Shown here one piece after another: positions 47,442 to 56,096 of a DNA stretch of 64,000 bases; position 1 is the stretch's first letter, and each line of letters starts with the position of its first letter. The position numbers and the translations under genes were made by a program. The notes under the pieces are model-generated. The model searched no databases, was not told the origin of the DNA, and was given only the letters and a program-made list of their open reading frames with translations. Location: positions 62,001 through 126,000 of the forward strand of contig NZ_NOXU01000022.1 of the NCBI RefSeq assembly GCF_002251795.1, written 5' to 3'. This DNA comes from Niveispirillum lacus. GTDB lineage: Bacteria > Pseudomonadota > Alphaproteobacteria > Azospirillales > Azospirillaceae.

Positions 47442-48056
47442 CTAGGCCACCTCTTCGACCCCCGCCCGCGACAGGCGGAACACACGGTCCTGCGGCACGG
47501 GCAGACGGCAGGCGGTTTCCTGGTCCAGACCGGCATAATGGGCGCGCAGGATACGCCCGCTCATCCCGTGTGAGATGGCGATTGTCGGGCGGTCCACCTC
47601 GGCCACAAAAGCCAGCAACCGGTCGCGCACGCCCGCGTACCGCTCCCCATTGGGGGCATGGAACTGCCAGCCATGGGGGCCATGGTCAGCCAGCCAGGGG
47701 TTGGCCGCCTCGATCTCCGCCCGCGTCATGCCCTCCCAATCGCCGAACGACACCTCGGCAAGGCGCGCGTCCAACGTGACGGGCAGGTCCAGATGGCGGT
47801 TGATGATGCGCGTCGTCTCCTGCGTGCGGCCCAATGGGCTGGACACCAGTCGCACCTTGTCGCGCCACTCAGGGATATCCGCCATGAGCCGTTTCAGGAT
47901 AACGCCCACCTGGTCGGCCTGGGCACGGCCCCGTTCGGTCAAGTCACTGTCCAACTGCCCCTGGCAGCGGGCAGCAACATTCCATTCGGTCTGGCCATGA
48001 CGGACCAGAAAGATGGGGTGACCGGCGATCACCCGTTGTTCCAGCATCATGTCCAT
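47442..48056 (-). CDS. histidine phosphatase family protein
   Basis: 204 residues. Catalytic RHG at 19-21 (IFLVRHGQTEWNVAARCQGQLDSDLTERGRAQA), then the second Arg in LVSSPLGRTQETTRII, the acid FGDWEGMTRAEIE and the second His in PTIAISHGMSG. Cytoplasmic phosphomonoesterase; the substrate is unknown (phosphoglycerate mutase-like or cobalamin-phosphatase-like forms exist). It follows hemF on the same strand with a 4-bp gap, so it is probably in one operon. Confidence 0.9.
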   Translation of the reverse strand: MDMMLEQRVIAGHPIFLVRHGQTEWNVAARCQGQLDSDLTERGRAQADQVGVILKRLMADIPEWRDKVRLVSSPLGRTQETTRIINRHLDLPVTLDARLAEVSFGDWEGMTRAEIEAANPWLADHGPHGWQFHAPNGERYAGVRDRLLAFVAEVDRPTIAISHGMSGRILRAHYAGLDQETACRLPVPQDRVFRLSRAGVEEVA

Positions 48057-48060
48057 GGGT

Positions 48061-48960
48061 TTACGGCCACTTCACTTCCGGTGGCATGGACATCAGGATC
48101 GCCTCGATATTACCGCCGGTTTTCAGCCCGAACAGGGTGCCGCGGTCATGCAGCAGGTTGAATTCGACATAGCGGCCCCGGCGGACCAGTTGGTGGTCGC
48201 GCTGGGCGTCGTTCCAGACCGCGTGCATGCGTCGCGCCACGATGCGCGGATAGACATCCAGGAACGCCTGCCCTACCGCGCGGGTGAAGGCAAAGTCATC
48301 CGCCCAGTTGCCGGTGTCCAGTTGATCATAGAAAATGCCGCCCACGCCACGCGGCTCGTTCCGGTGCGGCAGGAAGAAGTAGCGGTCGCACCATTCCTTA
48401 TACTTGGCATAGTAACCATCGCCATGCGCATCGCAGGCCCCCTTCAGGGCGGCATGGAAATCGGCCTTGTCCTCTTCCGTTTCCACCCCGTCCAGGAACA
48501 TGGGTGTCAGGTCGGCCCCACCGCCAAACCAACTCTGGCTGGTTACCAGCATCCGGGTATTCATATGCACAGCCGGCACCAGCGGGCTTTGCATATGGGC
48601 GACCAGGGAAATGCCGCTGGCCCAAAAATGTCCGTCGCCACCGGCGCCGGGGATAGAGGCGCGGAATTCTGGAGAGAAAGTGCCATGGACGGTGGAGACA
48701 TTCACCCCCACCTTCTCGAACACACGGCCCTTCATGACGCTCATGACGCCGCCACCGCCGTCACCGCCATCATGGTTGGGGCGGTCCCACGCCTTACGCT
48801 CGAATCGCCCGGCGGGCCGGCCGGCATGCGGGCCACTGGCCAATTCATCTTCCAGCCGTTCAAATGCGGCACAGATCTGGTCACGCAGGCTTCCAAACCA
48901 CGCTTTCGCTTGGGCTTGACGGTCGGCCAGGATGTCGGGCGGCGGCAGGGGTGTCGGCAT
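48061..48960 (-). CDS. hemF: oxygen-dependent coproporphyrinogen III oxidase
   Basis: 299 residues. Converts coproporphyrinogen III to protoporphyrinogen IX with O2, in haem synthesis. Blocks: [64 protein letters not shown] and [18 protein letters not shown]. It lies 41 bp downstream of trmL on the same strand, an arrangement seen in other alphaproteobacteria. Confidence 0.98.
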   Translation of the reverse strand: MPTPLPPPDILADRQAQAKAWFGSLRDQICAAFERLEDELASGPHAGRPAGRFERKAWDRPNHDGGDGGGGVMSVMKGRVFEKVGVNVSTVHGTFSPEFRASIPGAGGDGHFWASGISLVAHMQSPLVPAVHMNTRMLVTSQSWFGGGADLTPMFLDGVETEEDKADFHAALKGACDAHGDGYYAKYKEWCDRYFFLPHRNEPRGVGGIFYDQLDTGNWADDFAFTRAVGQAFLDVYPRIVARRMHAVWNDAQRDHQLVRRGRYVEFNLLHDRGTLFGLKTGGNIEAILMSMPPEVKWP

Positions 48961-49001
48961 GGGCGGGTCCAGGTGACAGAGGCAGTAGGGGTCTAAACGG
49001 T

Positions 49002-49487
49002 TTAACCGTTCCCGCCCGCGCTGGAAATGATTGTTTGGGCGTCCGCAGTGTCAACCTGCCTTAACACCTCGCCCAGCACCATCGCCGCCGCGATGGCGAC
49101 GTTCAGCGACCGCGTGCCCGGCCGCATCGGGATCAGCACGCGCAGGTCGGCGGCGTCATGCACATCATCGGGCACGCCCGCACTTTCCCGGCCCAACAGC
49201 AGGACATCGTCTGGCCGATAGGTCACCTGTGTATATGGCACGGCGGCCCGCGTGGTCAGCAGGACCAGACGTCCGCGCCGTTGTGCCTGGAACGCCGCCC
49301 AACTGACATGCCGGGTGACATCGGCATGGTCGGCATAATCCATGACAGAGCGCTTCATGCGCTTGTCATCAAGGATAAAGCCGCAGGGTTCGATGATATC
49401 CAGCCCGACGCCGGTGCAGGCGCCAAGACGCATCAGGGTTCCGGCATTCTGGGGAATGTCGGGCTGGTAAAGGGCCAGACGGGGCAA
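49002..49487 (-). CDS. trmL: tRNA (cytidine(34)-2'-O)-methyltransferase TrmL
   Basis: 161 residues, SPOUT-fold methyltransferase that 2'-O-methylates the wobble base of certain tRNA-Leu. Motifs: [52 protein letters not shown] and [22 protein letters not shown] (SAM-binding knot). Start codon is TTG at 49485-49487; no strong ribosome site is visible. It lies 10 bp after the small upstream ORF. Confidence 0.94.
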   Translation of the reverse strand: MPRLALYQPDIPQNAGTLMRLGACTGVGLDIIEPCGFILDDKRMKRSVMDYADHADVTRHVSWAAFQAQRRGRLVLLTTRAAVPYTQVTYRPDDVLLLGRESAGVPDDVHDAADLRVLIPMRPGTRSLNVAIAAAMVLGEVLRQVDTADAQTIISSAGGNG

Positions 49488-49497
49488 GGTGTTAACT

Positions 49498-49740
49498 TTA
49501 CGTCAAAACGTCCAGGTACATGCCGCGGCGGTAACGGGCCGGCAGGCGCAGCATGCCATCCACAATCAAAGCCGCCAGTTCCTTGGCATTGGGCCAGCGA
49601 TTGCCGGGTCGTCCCATGGGGATGGGGCGACCGCCGGGGCCGGTTACCGCCATCACGCCACGCCGGCCACCACCCTCAATCACGCTGCCACCCAGACCGG
49701 TGGGACCGGCGGAAGAGGGGTTCATGCGGGTATCGACCAT
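49498..49740 (-). CDS. small conserved-looking hypothetical protein
   Basis: 80 residues, glycine- and proline-rich at the front, then KELAALIVDGMLRLPARYRRGMYLDVLT. No signal peptide. I do not recognise it. It is accepted because it ends 10 bp before trmL, fills the gap cleanly and has a structured basic/hydrophobic C-terminus. It could still be a chance frame. Confidence 0.45.
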   Translation of the reverse strand: MVDTRMNPSSAGPTGLGGSVIEGGGRRGVMAVTGPGGRPIPMGRPGNRWPNAKELAALIVDGMLRLPARYRRGMYLDVLT

Positions 49741-49996
49741 GACGATGCCATCCAGACTGAAAGAGTTTGATTTATTCTATAGGGAAAGCAGGCTCGGTGA
49801 AAGGGGTGTCCCCTGCTGCTGCATGGCGGAAATGCCAGCCGCCGCCCCCGCCCATGGGCTTGACTCTGCTTTCCCCCTCGTTTATCAACGCGGCTTCGTT
49901 GGTTGGGGGAGACCCTGACCGGCAAGGTTTTTTTCGTCTTAGGTGCGCCCCGGTTCTGGTTCCGTGGCCGCCAGCAGCAAGAGAATAGGTGCTTCC
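49741..49996. other. intergenic region upstream of rpmB
   Basis: 256 bp. A short AT-rich stretch (TTTGATTTATTCTATAGGG, 49767-49785) probably contains a promoter for rpmB and/or for the minus-strand genes. Nothing else is recognisable; frames here lack credible starts. Confidence 0.5.
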
Positions 49997-50293
49997 ATGT
50001 CCCGCAAGTGCGCCGTGACCGGCAAGGGTGTGCAGACCGGTAACAACGTCTCCCACGCCAACAACAAGTCCCGCCGGCGCTTCCTGCCGAACCTGCAGGA
50101 AACCTCGCTGATGTCCGACGCGCTGGGCCGCATGGTCCGTCTGCGCCTGTCGACCAACGGCATCCGCACCATCGAACACAAGGGTGGCCTGGACGCCGCT
50201 CTGCTGGATATCGCTGATGCCAAGCTGGACACCGATGCCCGCAAGGTGAAGAAGCAGATCCAGAAGGTCCTGGCCGCTAAGACCGCCGCCTGA
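49997..50293 (+). CDS. rpmB: 50S ribosomal protein L28
   Basis: 98 residues, normal alphaproteobacterial length. Begins [24 protein letters not shown] and continues [10 protein letters not shown]; the C-terminus is lysine-rich ([13 protein letters not shown]). The frame opens at 49943 but the family start is 49997, with an AGGTG ribosome site. A hairpin terminator follows. Confidence 0.98.
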   Translation: MSRKCAVTGKGVQTGNNVSHANNKSRRRFLPNLQETSLMSDALGRMVRLRLSTNGIRTIEHKGGLDAALLDIADAKLDTDARKVKKQIQKVLAAKTAA

Positions 50294-50336
50294 TCGGCGT
50301 CTGTCGGTTCCAGGTTCGCTGCTGACGGTATCGTCG

Positions 50337-50385
50337 GCCCCGCGAGACACCCGGTCGGGTCGTTTCGCGGGGCTGCTGCCGTTTT
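50337..50385 (+). terminator. hairpin terminator after rpmB
   Basis: Long stem GCCCCGCGAGAC (50337-50348) with GTTTCGCGGGGC (50362-50373), one G-T pair, followed after eight bases by TTTT. The T-run is offset, so termination may be partial. Confidence 0.5.
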
Positions 50386-50476
50386 AGGGGTTTTCTGGTT
50401 CTTTCAGGGGCCGGGCGCCGCCATCCGGCGGTTTGGCTGACGGCACCAACCCGCTCATGTTCAGGCTGCTCCGCCC

Positions 50477-51265
50477 ATGTCGCTGTCCCCCGCCGACCTG
50501 ATCGCCTTTCTGAATGCGGTGCCGCCAGAGGCGCTGCTGCTGTGTCAGGCGCTGTTCTGCTTTGGCACGATCTTGCTCCTGGTGCGGCTGTTCGGGGCGC
50601 CGGGCCTTTATCTCTACATCGCCACCGCCGTGATCGCGGCGAATGTGGAAGTCTTGAAGGCAGTGCAGTTCAGTTTTTATGACCATCCGGTGGCCATGGG
50701 CACGGTCCTGTTCGGATCAACATATCTGGCCACCGATATATTGACCGAACATTACGGGCGCGATGCGGCCCGCAAGGCGGTGTTCCTGTCCTTTGCGGCC
50801 TATCTTCTGTTCACCCTGTTCATGATCATCACGCTCGGCTATCGCCCGATGACGGCAGAACAGGCGGGTGCCGACATGGCGTGGGCCCTGCCGATGCAGG
50901 ACCATATCGCCGCCATCTTTACCCCCGCCCCCGCCCTGTTCGCGGCCGGCATGACGGCCTACCTGACCAGCCAGTTGTTCGATGTCTGGGTCTATCAGCG
51001 CATCCGCGGTGCCACCGGCGACCGCCATCTCTGGCTGCGTAATAATGGCAGCACCATGCTGTCGTCCCTGGTCGATAACGTCATCTTCTCCGTCCTGGCC
51101 TGGGTCGTCTTCGCCCCCGATCCGGTCGGTTGGGAGGCGCTGCTCTACACCTATATCCTGGGCACCTATGGCATGCGGGTGGCGCTGTCCATCCTGGACA
51201 CGCCCTTCATGTACCTGTCCCGGCGCATGGTGCGGCGGGTGGATGGGGCGGTGGTGAAAGGTTGA
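50477..51265 (+). CDS. yhhQ: queuosine precursor transporter YhhQ
   Basis: 262 residues, about six membrane segments, inner membrane. Matches the DUF165/YhhQ family (vitamin uptake-like): FGSTYLATDILTEHYGRDAARKAVFLSF, LTSQLFDVWVYQRIRGATGDRHLWLRNNGSTMLSSLVDNVIF. It imports preQ0 or preQ1 for tRNA queuosine. tgt, the enzyme that uses preQ1, lies 2.7 kb downstream on the same strand, which supports the role. The gene between them is the SIR2-TPR gene. Confidence 0.92.
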   Translation: MSLSPADLIAFLNAVPPEALLLCQALFCFGTILLLVRLFGAPGLYLYIATAVIAANVEVLKAVQFSFYDHPVAMGTVLFGSTYLATDILTEHYGRDAARKAVFLSFAAYLLFTLFMIITLGYRPMTAEQAGADMAWALPMQDHIAAIFTPAPALFAAGMTAYLTSQLFDVWVYQRIRGATGDRHLWLRNNGSTMLSSLVDNVIFSVLAWVVFAPDPVGWEALLYTYILGTYGMRVALSILDTPFMYLSRRMVRRVDGAVVKG

Positions 51266-51309
51266 TGGAAGAACCAGAATTTCACCCAGAAGATTGAAGC
51301 AGCCCCCTG

Positions 51310-51335
51310 ACCTGACATAGGATTTGTTGTCAGGT
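51310..51335 (+). promoter_or_regulatory. inverted repeat before the SIR2-TPR gene
   Basis: ACCTGACA (51310-51317) and TGTCAGGT (51328-51335), perfect 8-bp arms 10 bp apart, lie 16 bp before the GTG start. It could be an operator for control of the SIR2-TPR gene or the end of a hairpin; there is no T-run. Confidence 0.4.
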
Positions 51336-51350
51336 TGGGGGGGATAAGCG

Positions 51351-53864
51351 GTGGATGATGTCGGCGGCGGTGGCGAATTCCGGTCGATCAGTGCTGGCAG
51401 TGAAAGCCGCAGCAGCATTGAGAGCGGCAGTATAGATACAAGCCGTGGTGACATGCTGCGTCGAGTCGCCATGGCCATGGCCAGCGGTTTCATGCCACGC
51501 GACCCGACCCATCGCGGGGGTGCCCTGTTCCTGATCGGTGCCGGCTGTTCACGGTCCGCCGGCGTTCCCCTTGGTTGGGAAGTTGCCGGCATCGCCTGCG
51601 CCATGATGGCCGAGAAACTGGCCCCTGCAGACATGCGGACGCGATTTGAACTGTCGCCAGACCTGTCGAAGAACGAGGCTATCTTCGAGGAAGCACTTAA
51701 ATTCCTGAAGAATAAAGCGCTCCTGGACCGCGCCACCAGTCTGGCAAGCGGTTACAGCCATATCTTTGAGCAATTGTTCAGTGACCAGAGCCAGCAGAAC
51801 GAAGTTATCAGCAAGGCATTGGAGTTCGGGCGAAACCAGATCAATTGGGCGCATATCTGCCTGGGCCAGTTGGTGCATGAACGGTACGTTCATACGGTCC
51901 TGACAACGAATTTCGATACGCTGATTCTGGACGGCATTGTCCGCTGCGGTACGATCCCAGCCGTCTCCGACAGTCTGGACACCATCAATCGGATTCGCGG
52001 CAAGTCACCGCATCCGCAACTGGTGCATCTCCACGGTTCGCGCCATGCCTATTCACAATTCAACAAGGCTGCTGACCTCACCGGCACCACTGATCGCGAC
52101 GATCTGAAACAGATGATCGCGGAGTTACTGCGCGATTCCACCGCCCTTGTCGTTGTGGGCTATGCCGGTGGGGAAGAGGCGGTGATGCGCCATCTGGGCG
52201 AGGCCGTGAAACGGTATCCGGACAAACCCATTTTCTGGGTGACCAAAAGCACCAGCCTGGAAAGCCAGTCAAAGGCGACCCAAACCCTGTTGAGTGGCCA
52301 TGACAAGACCCGAAAGCCCCGTTACTTCATGGGAGGGTGGGACGCGGATGATTTCTTCCGTGCCCTTATGCAACAACTGACCATCAGTCTGCCCAACTGG
52401 ATGCTTGATCCGGTCCAGTTCTGGATGGAACGCGCCCAAGAGATCGTCAAACCATCCAACGTCGTCGGCACCTATGAGAACACCATCACATCGCTAATTG
52501 ATGATTACTCACGGCGGTTGCAACAGCTAAAGGATTGCCAGACTCATAAGGCGGTAGATGCCCCCACTGAGACTGCTGAGAGAATCCGCCAACATATTGC
52601 AGCCGGCAATATCAATGGGGCTTGGCAAGAGACTGAGGCCGCAAGGTCACCAGATGCATATCAGGATGTCCTGGTTGAGCTTTTGCATTTCACCGCGGAG
52701 AATGCCAAGTCATCGGGCGATCATGACCTGATGGAGAAAGTGCTTTGGTGCATTGATCAAATCCATCAGCGGATTGATAAGCAAGGAACAGATTGGGGCG
52801 GCGTCGACGACGCTCTAAAGGAAATTTACGACATTTTTCTTTCATGCAGCCTGGGGGGCTACCCGGAGCAAATACGAGCACATGCCGTCGAAACAGCGAA
52901 AGAAGGTGTTAAACGTCGGCTCCACCTTGCCGCACAGTCGCCGGCACGTTTCAACGCAGCCGTAGCGGATGGCTGGCACCAATTATCGAACCGGTTCGCT
53001 GACATCGGAGACATCAATGCAGGGCTGGATGCCATCCGCCGAGCAGTCGCGATTTATGAGACGCTGGCCGCCGAGAACCCCAGTCGCTTCAATCCAGACT
53101 TGGCAAAGAGCTTAAACATCCTGTCCGTTCACCTGTCCGATGCGGGCGAGACAGAGGGGGCGCTGGATGCCATCCACCGGGCCATCGCGATTTATGACAC
53201 GCTGGTCGCCGATAACCCCAGTCGTTTCAATCCAGACTTGGCACTGTGCCTGAACAACCTTTCCGTCCACTTGACCAGTGCGGATAACGCTAAGGGGGCG
53301 TTGGAGGCCTGCCGCCGGGCCGTCGCGATTTATGAGACACTTGCCGCCGAAAACCCCAGTCGCTTCAATCCAGACTTGGCAAGGGGCTTGAATAACTTAG
53401 CCATTGACCTATCCGATGCGGAAGACGCGAAGGGGGCAGTGGACGCAGTCCGCCGGGCCGTCGCTATTTATGAAGCGCTAACCGCAGAGAATCCAAGCCG
53501 TTTCAATGACGCCTTGGCCATGAGCCTAAGCAACCTGTCCCTTCGTCTAGCCGATATGGGCGACGAGAACGGGGCGCTGAACGCCATCAGCAGAGCTGTC
53601 GAGATCAGAGAGATGTTGGCGGCCGAGAATCCCGGTCTCTTCAATCCAAACCTGGCCGTTAGTCTGACGCTTCTTGCACGGCAGACCTTTGAACATGGTG
53701 ACGGGGCCGGGGCCATCGGCCTAACCGAGCGGGCGATCAGTTTGACCACCCCCCAGGCCAAGGCCTACCCAAGCAGCAAGGCTGGGCGTTGGCTTTCCTG
53801 GATGCAAGCCGAACTCGCCCGCTTCCGCGCCACCTCATCCCCCAGCACCCCCACCCCACCCTAA
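51351..53864 (+). CDS. SIR2-like NADase/TPR protein, candidate defence effector
   Basis: 837 residues. The N-terminal SIR2 domain (about 55-350) has LFLIGAGCSRSAGVPLGWE (GAGCS at 63-67), TTNFDTLI (Asn187), VHLHGSRHAY (His228, catalytic in SIR2) and ALVVVGYAGGEEAVM. A helical linker follows, then five 46-residue TPR-like repeats from about residue 560, preceded by one degenerate unit. SIR2 effectors with C-terminal sensor arrays deplete NAD+ in anti-phage systems (known for ThsA, DSR2 and others). The GTG start with GGGGGGAT upstream is assumed; ATG at 51453 is an alternative. It splits yhhQ from tgt and looks lower in GC than both. No signal peptide. Confidence 0.85.
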   Translation: MDDVGGGGEFRSISAGSESRSSIESGSIDTSRGDMLRRVAMAMASGFMPRDPTHRGGALFLIGAGCSRSAGVPLGWEVAGIACAMMAEKLAPADMRTRFELSPDLSKNEAIFEEALKFLKNKALLDRATSLASGYSHIFEQLFSDQSQQNEVISKALEFGRNQINWAHICLGQLVHERYVHTVLTTNFDTLILDGIVRCGTIPAVSDSLDTINRIRGKSPHPQLVHLHGSRHAYSQFNKAADLTGTTDRDDLKQMIAELLRDSTALVVVGYAGGEEAVMRHLGEAVKRYPDKPIFWVTKSTSLESQSKATQTLLSGHDKTRKPRYFMGGWDADDFFRALMQQLTISLPNWMLDPVQFWMERAQEIVKPSNVVGTYENTITSLIDDYSRRLQQLKDCQTHKAVDAPTETAERIRQHIAAGNINGAWQETEAARSPDAYQDVLVELLHFTAENAKSSGDHDLMEKVLWCIDQIHQRIDKQGTDWGGVDDALKEIYDIFLSCSLGGYPEQIRAHAVETAKEGVKRRLHLAAQSPARFNAAVADGWHQLSNRFADIGDINAGLDAIRRAVAIYETLAAENPSRFNPDLAKSLNILSVHLSDAGETEGALDAIHRAIAIYDTLVADNPSRFNPDLALCLNNLSVHLTSADNAKGALEACRRAVAIYETLAAENPSRFNPDLARGLNNLAIDLSDAEDAKGAVDAVRRAVAIYEALTAENPSRFNDALAMSLSNLSLRLADMGDENGALNAISRAVEIREMLAAENPGLFNPNLAVSLTLLARQTFEHGDGAGAIGLTERAISLTTPQAKAYPSSKAGRWLSWMQAELARFRATSSPSTPTPP
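53025..53714 (+). repeat. five 138-bp tandem repeats coding the TPR array
   Basis: Units start at 53025, 53163, 53301, 53439 and 53577, each exactly 138 bp (46 codons). Units 1-3 share an almost identical 25-bp core, (C/A)CCCCAGTCG(C/T)TTCAATCCAG, then units 4 and 5 diverge. The protein consensus is x-x-A-x-x-R-A-V-x-I-Y-E-x-L-A-x-E-N-P-S-R-F. Such near-identity at DNA level shows recent expansion, so repeat number may vary between strains. Confidence 0.88.
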
Positions 53865-53979
53865 TCCGCCCTGCCATTCCTCACCACTTCTGTACAAAAG
53901 CGCCGTTTTCGCCAATACCGGTAGGCGAGCGGCGCTGTGCGCCTGAGCACCCCCTTCCCTGAAAGTCTGTCTTCACACC

Positions 53980-55197
53980 ATGGCCATCTCCTACCCCGGT
54001 TTTTCCTTCGACATCACGCATCGCGATCCGGCGGGCAGCAAGGCGCGCATTGGCACGCTGTCCACGCCGCATGGTTCCATCCAGACGCCGAACTTCATTT
54101 TCTGCGGCACCAAGGCGGCCATTAAGGGGCTGACGACGGAGCAGATGCGGGAGGAGAAGACCGACATCATCCTGGCCAATACCTATCATCTGATGATCCA
54201 GCCGGGGGCCGATCTGGTGGCCAAGCTGGGGGGCCTGCATAAGATGATGAACTGGCACGGGCCGATGCTGACCGATAGCGGCGGGTATCAGATCTTTGCC
54301 ATGGGCCATGGGTCGGTGGCCGATGAGGTGAAGGGGCGGCGCACGACAACGCGGGAAAAGACCCTGTTGAAGATCACCGAAGAGGGGGCGACCTTCCGGT
54401 CCTACACCAACGGGGAAAAGCTGTTCCTGACGCCGGAAAAGTCCATCGATATTCAGCGCAAGCTGGGCCCGGATTTCGTGGTGCAGTTGGATGAATGCAC
54501 GCCGTTCCATGTGGACCGGAAATATACCGCCCGGTCGATGAAAATGTCCCACCGCTGGGGCGACCGGTCGCTGACCGCGTTCAAGGAATTTGGCGGCATC
54601 TCGGCCAACGGCCTTCCCCAGGCCATGTATGGCATTGTCCAGGGCGGGGTCTATCCAGACCTGCGCAAGGAGAGTGCGGAGATTGTGGGGTCCCAAGATT
54701 TCTTCGCCACCGCCGTCGGCGGTTGCCTGGGGGCCACGCGCGAGCAGATGCATGAGGTTGTGGGCATGGCCATGGCGCATGTGCATCCCACCCGGCCTGT
54801 GCATCTTCTGGGCATTGGCGGCATTGTCGATATTTTCGAGGGCGTGGCGCTGGGCATCGACACGTTCGACTGTGTCAGCCCGACGCGAATCGCCCGCCAT
54901 GGCTGGGCTCTTGCCCCCGGTGCCAAGGGCGAGCGGTTGAACATGCGCAATGCGCGGTTCAAGGATGATGACACCCCCATCGATCCCGACTGCGACTGTT
55001 ACGCTTGCCGTACCGCCAGCCGTGGCTATATCCACCATCTGCTGAAGGCGGAGGAGATGCTGGGCATGCAGTTGCTGACCCTGCACAATGTCCACACCAT
55101 GAACCGCCTGATGCGCGATATCCGTGCGGCCATCATCACCGGCACCCTGGCCGAGGCGCGGCGCAAATGGGTGTGGCAGCCGGGGGACAGTGAATGA
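53980..55197 (+). CDS. tgt: queuine tRNA-ribosyltransferase
   Basis: 405 residues. Exchanges guanine-34 for preQ1 in tRNAs with GUN anticodons (Asp, Asn, His, Tyr). Catalytic Asp in LTDSGGYQIFAM (general acid) and the nucleophile region GIGGIVDIFEGVALGIDTFDCVSPTR; zinc site CDCYACRTASRGYIHHL near the end. GQRTTT-type substrate loop present (GRRTTTREKTLLK). Couples to the next gene by a 4-bp overlap. queA is not upstream. Confidence 0.97.
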   Translation: MAISYPGFSFDITHRDPAGSKARIGTLSTPHGSIQTPNFIFCGTKAAIKGLTTEQMREEKTDIILANTYHLMIQPGADLVAKLGGLHKMMNWHGPMLTDSGGYQIFAMGHGSVADEVKGRRTTTREKTLLKITEEGATFRSYTNGEKLFLTPEKSIDIQRKLGPDFVVQLDECTPFHVDRKYTARSMKMSHRWGDRSLTAFKEFGGISANGLPQAMYGIVQGGVYPDLRKESAEIVGSQDFFATAVGGCLGATREQMHEVVGMAMAHVHPTRPVHLLGIGGIVDIFEGVALGIDTFDCVSPTRIARHGWALAPGAKGERLNMRNARFKDDDTPIDPDCDCYACRTASRGYIHHLLKAEEMLGMQLLTLHNVHTMNRLMRDIRAAIITGTLAEARRKWVWQPGDSE

Positions 55198-56090
55198 GCA
55201 TGCCCGCCAGTGGCAGCGGCGTATCCGCCATCGTGGCCGGCCTGTCCGGCGTGGTGGATGAACATCTGCGCTGGTTGACGCAATGGCACAAGGCGGCCCT
55301 GTTCACGCGCGACAGCGGCCTGTCAGGGCCAGATGCCGCCCCGGAGCCGAAGGGTTTCGCAGCGTGGGCCGGGCGGGTGAAACATGGCAGCATGGCCCAC
55401 CAACCGGCCTTTGACCGGCTGGTGCAACTGCACGATCAGTTGCACCGGATGGGCCGTCTGACCCTGATGCGCGCGGCAGAGGGCGATGCGCCGGATTACG
55501 CCACCTACCAGGCTGTGCTGGATAAGTTTGATGAGTTCATTCAGCAATGTCGGCGCATCGAACGCGCCCTGTCGGTGGCAGGCAGCGGCATTGACCCGTT
55601 AACGGGCCTGCGCAACCGTACCGGTCTGGCGGACGAGGTGTCACGCGAACTGGCGCGGTTTGCCCGCACGGGGCAGCCCTTCTGCGTGGCGCTCTGTGAC
55701 CTGGATAAGTTCAAGTCGGTGAACGACACCTATGGGCATGAGGCGGGTGATCGGGTCCTGGTGGCAGCGGCCGGATGTCTGACGCGCGGTATCCGGGCGA
55801 TTGATGAGGCCTTCCGCATGGGGGGCGAGGAAATCCTGATCCTGCTGAAGGAAACCCACCTGGCCGAGGCACTGGTGGTGCTGGACCGGCTGCGCGCCGA
55901 TCTGGCGGCGACCCCAGTGCAACTGGCCGATGGGCAGGTGCTACATGTCACGGCCAGCTTTGGCGCGGCGGAGGTGATGGGGGAGATCAGCGTCGACGCC
56001 CTGGTCGACCGTGCCGATCAGGCGCTGTATGCCGCCAAACATGGCGGACGCAACCGCGTGGAGGCGTGGCGGGAAACGGCCACGCCCTGA
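55194..56090 (+). CDS. diguanylate cyclase with CZB-like zinc-sensing N-terminus
   Basis: 298 residues, cytoplasmic. C-terminal GGDEF domain (about 130-290) with GIDPLTGLRNRTGL, DLDKFKSVNDTYGHEAGDRVL, active-site FRMGGEEILILL and ADQALYAAKHGGRNRV; makes c-di-GMP. The N-terminus resembles the zinc-binding CZB domain of DgcZ: His24 (EHLRWLTQWH), His80 and His84 (LHDQLHRMG) are kept, but the Cys ligand is not found near residue 55. Its ATG overlaps the tgt stop (ATGA), so the two are co-translated. The zinc role is inference. Confidence 0.88.
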   Translation: MSMPASGSGVSAIVAGLSGVVDEHLRWLTQWHKAALFTRDSGLSGPDAAPEPKGFAAWAGRVKHGSMAHQPAFDRLVQLHDQLHRMGRLTLMRAAEGDAPDYATYQAVLDKFDEFIQQCRRIERALSVAGSGIDPLTGLRNRTGLADEVSRELARFARTGQPFCVALCDLDKFKSVNDTYGHEAGDRVLVAAAGCLTRGIRAIDEAFRMGGEEILILLKETHLAEALVVLDRLRADLAATPVQLADGQVLHVTASFGAAEVMGEISVDALVDRADQALYAAKHGGRNRVEAWRETATP

Positions 56091-56096
56091 TCCCCC

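Noticed and set aside
47425-47445. Terminator after the oppA-like gene
   Set aside because: A GGGGTT/AACCCC inverted repeat exists at 47429-47442 but the stem is only six bases, with no T-run; it is too weak to call.
49498-50000. Toxin-antitoxin pair near rpmB
   Set aside because: Only one small unrecognised frame (80 codons) is credible, with no partner and no toxin or antitoxin motif.
50294-50476. preQ1 riboswitch upstream of yhhQ, or before tgt (53865-53979)
   Set aside because: The yhhQ leader shows the rpmB terminator and a small GC hairpin, but nothing resembling the short preQ1-I pseudoknot with its A-rich tail. A covariance-model search would be decisive.
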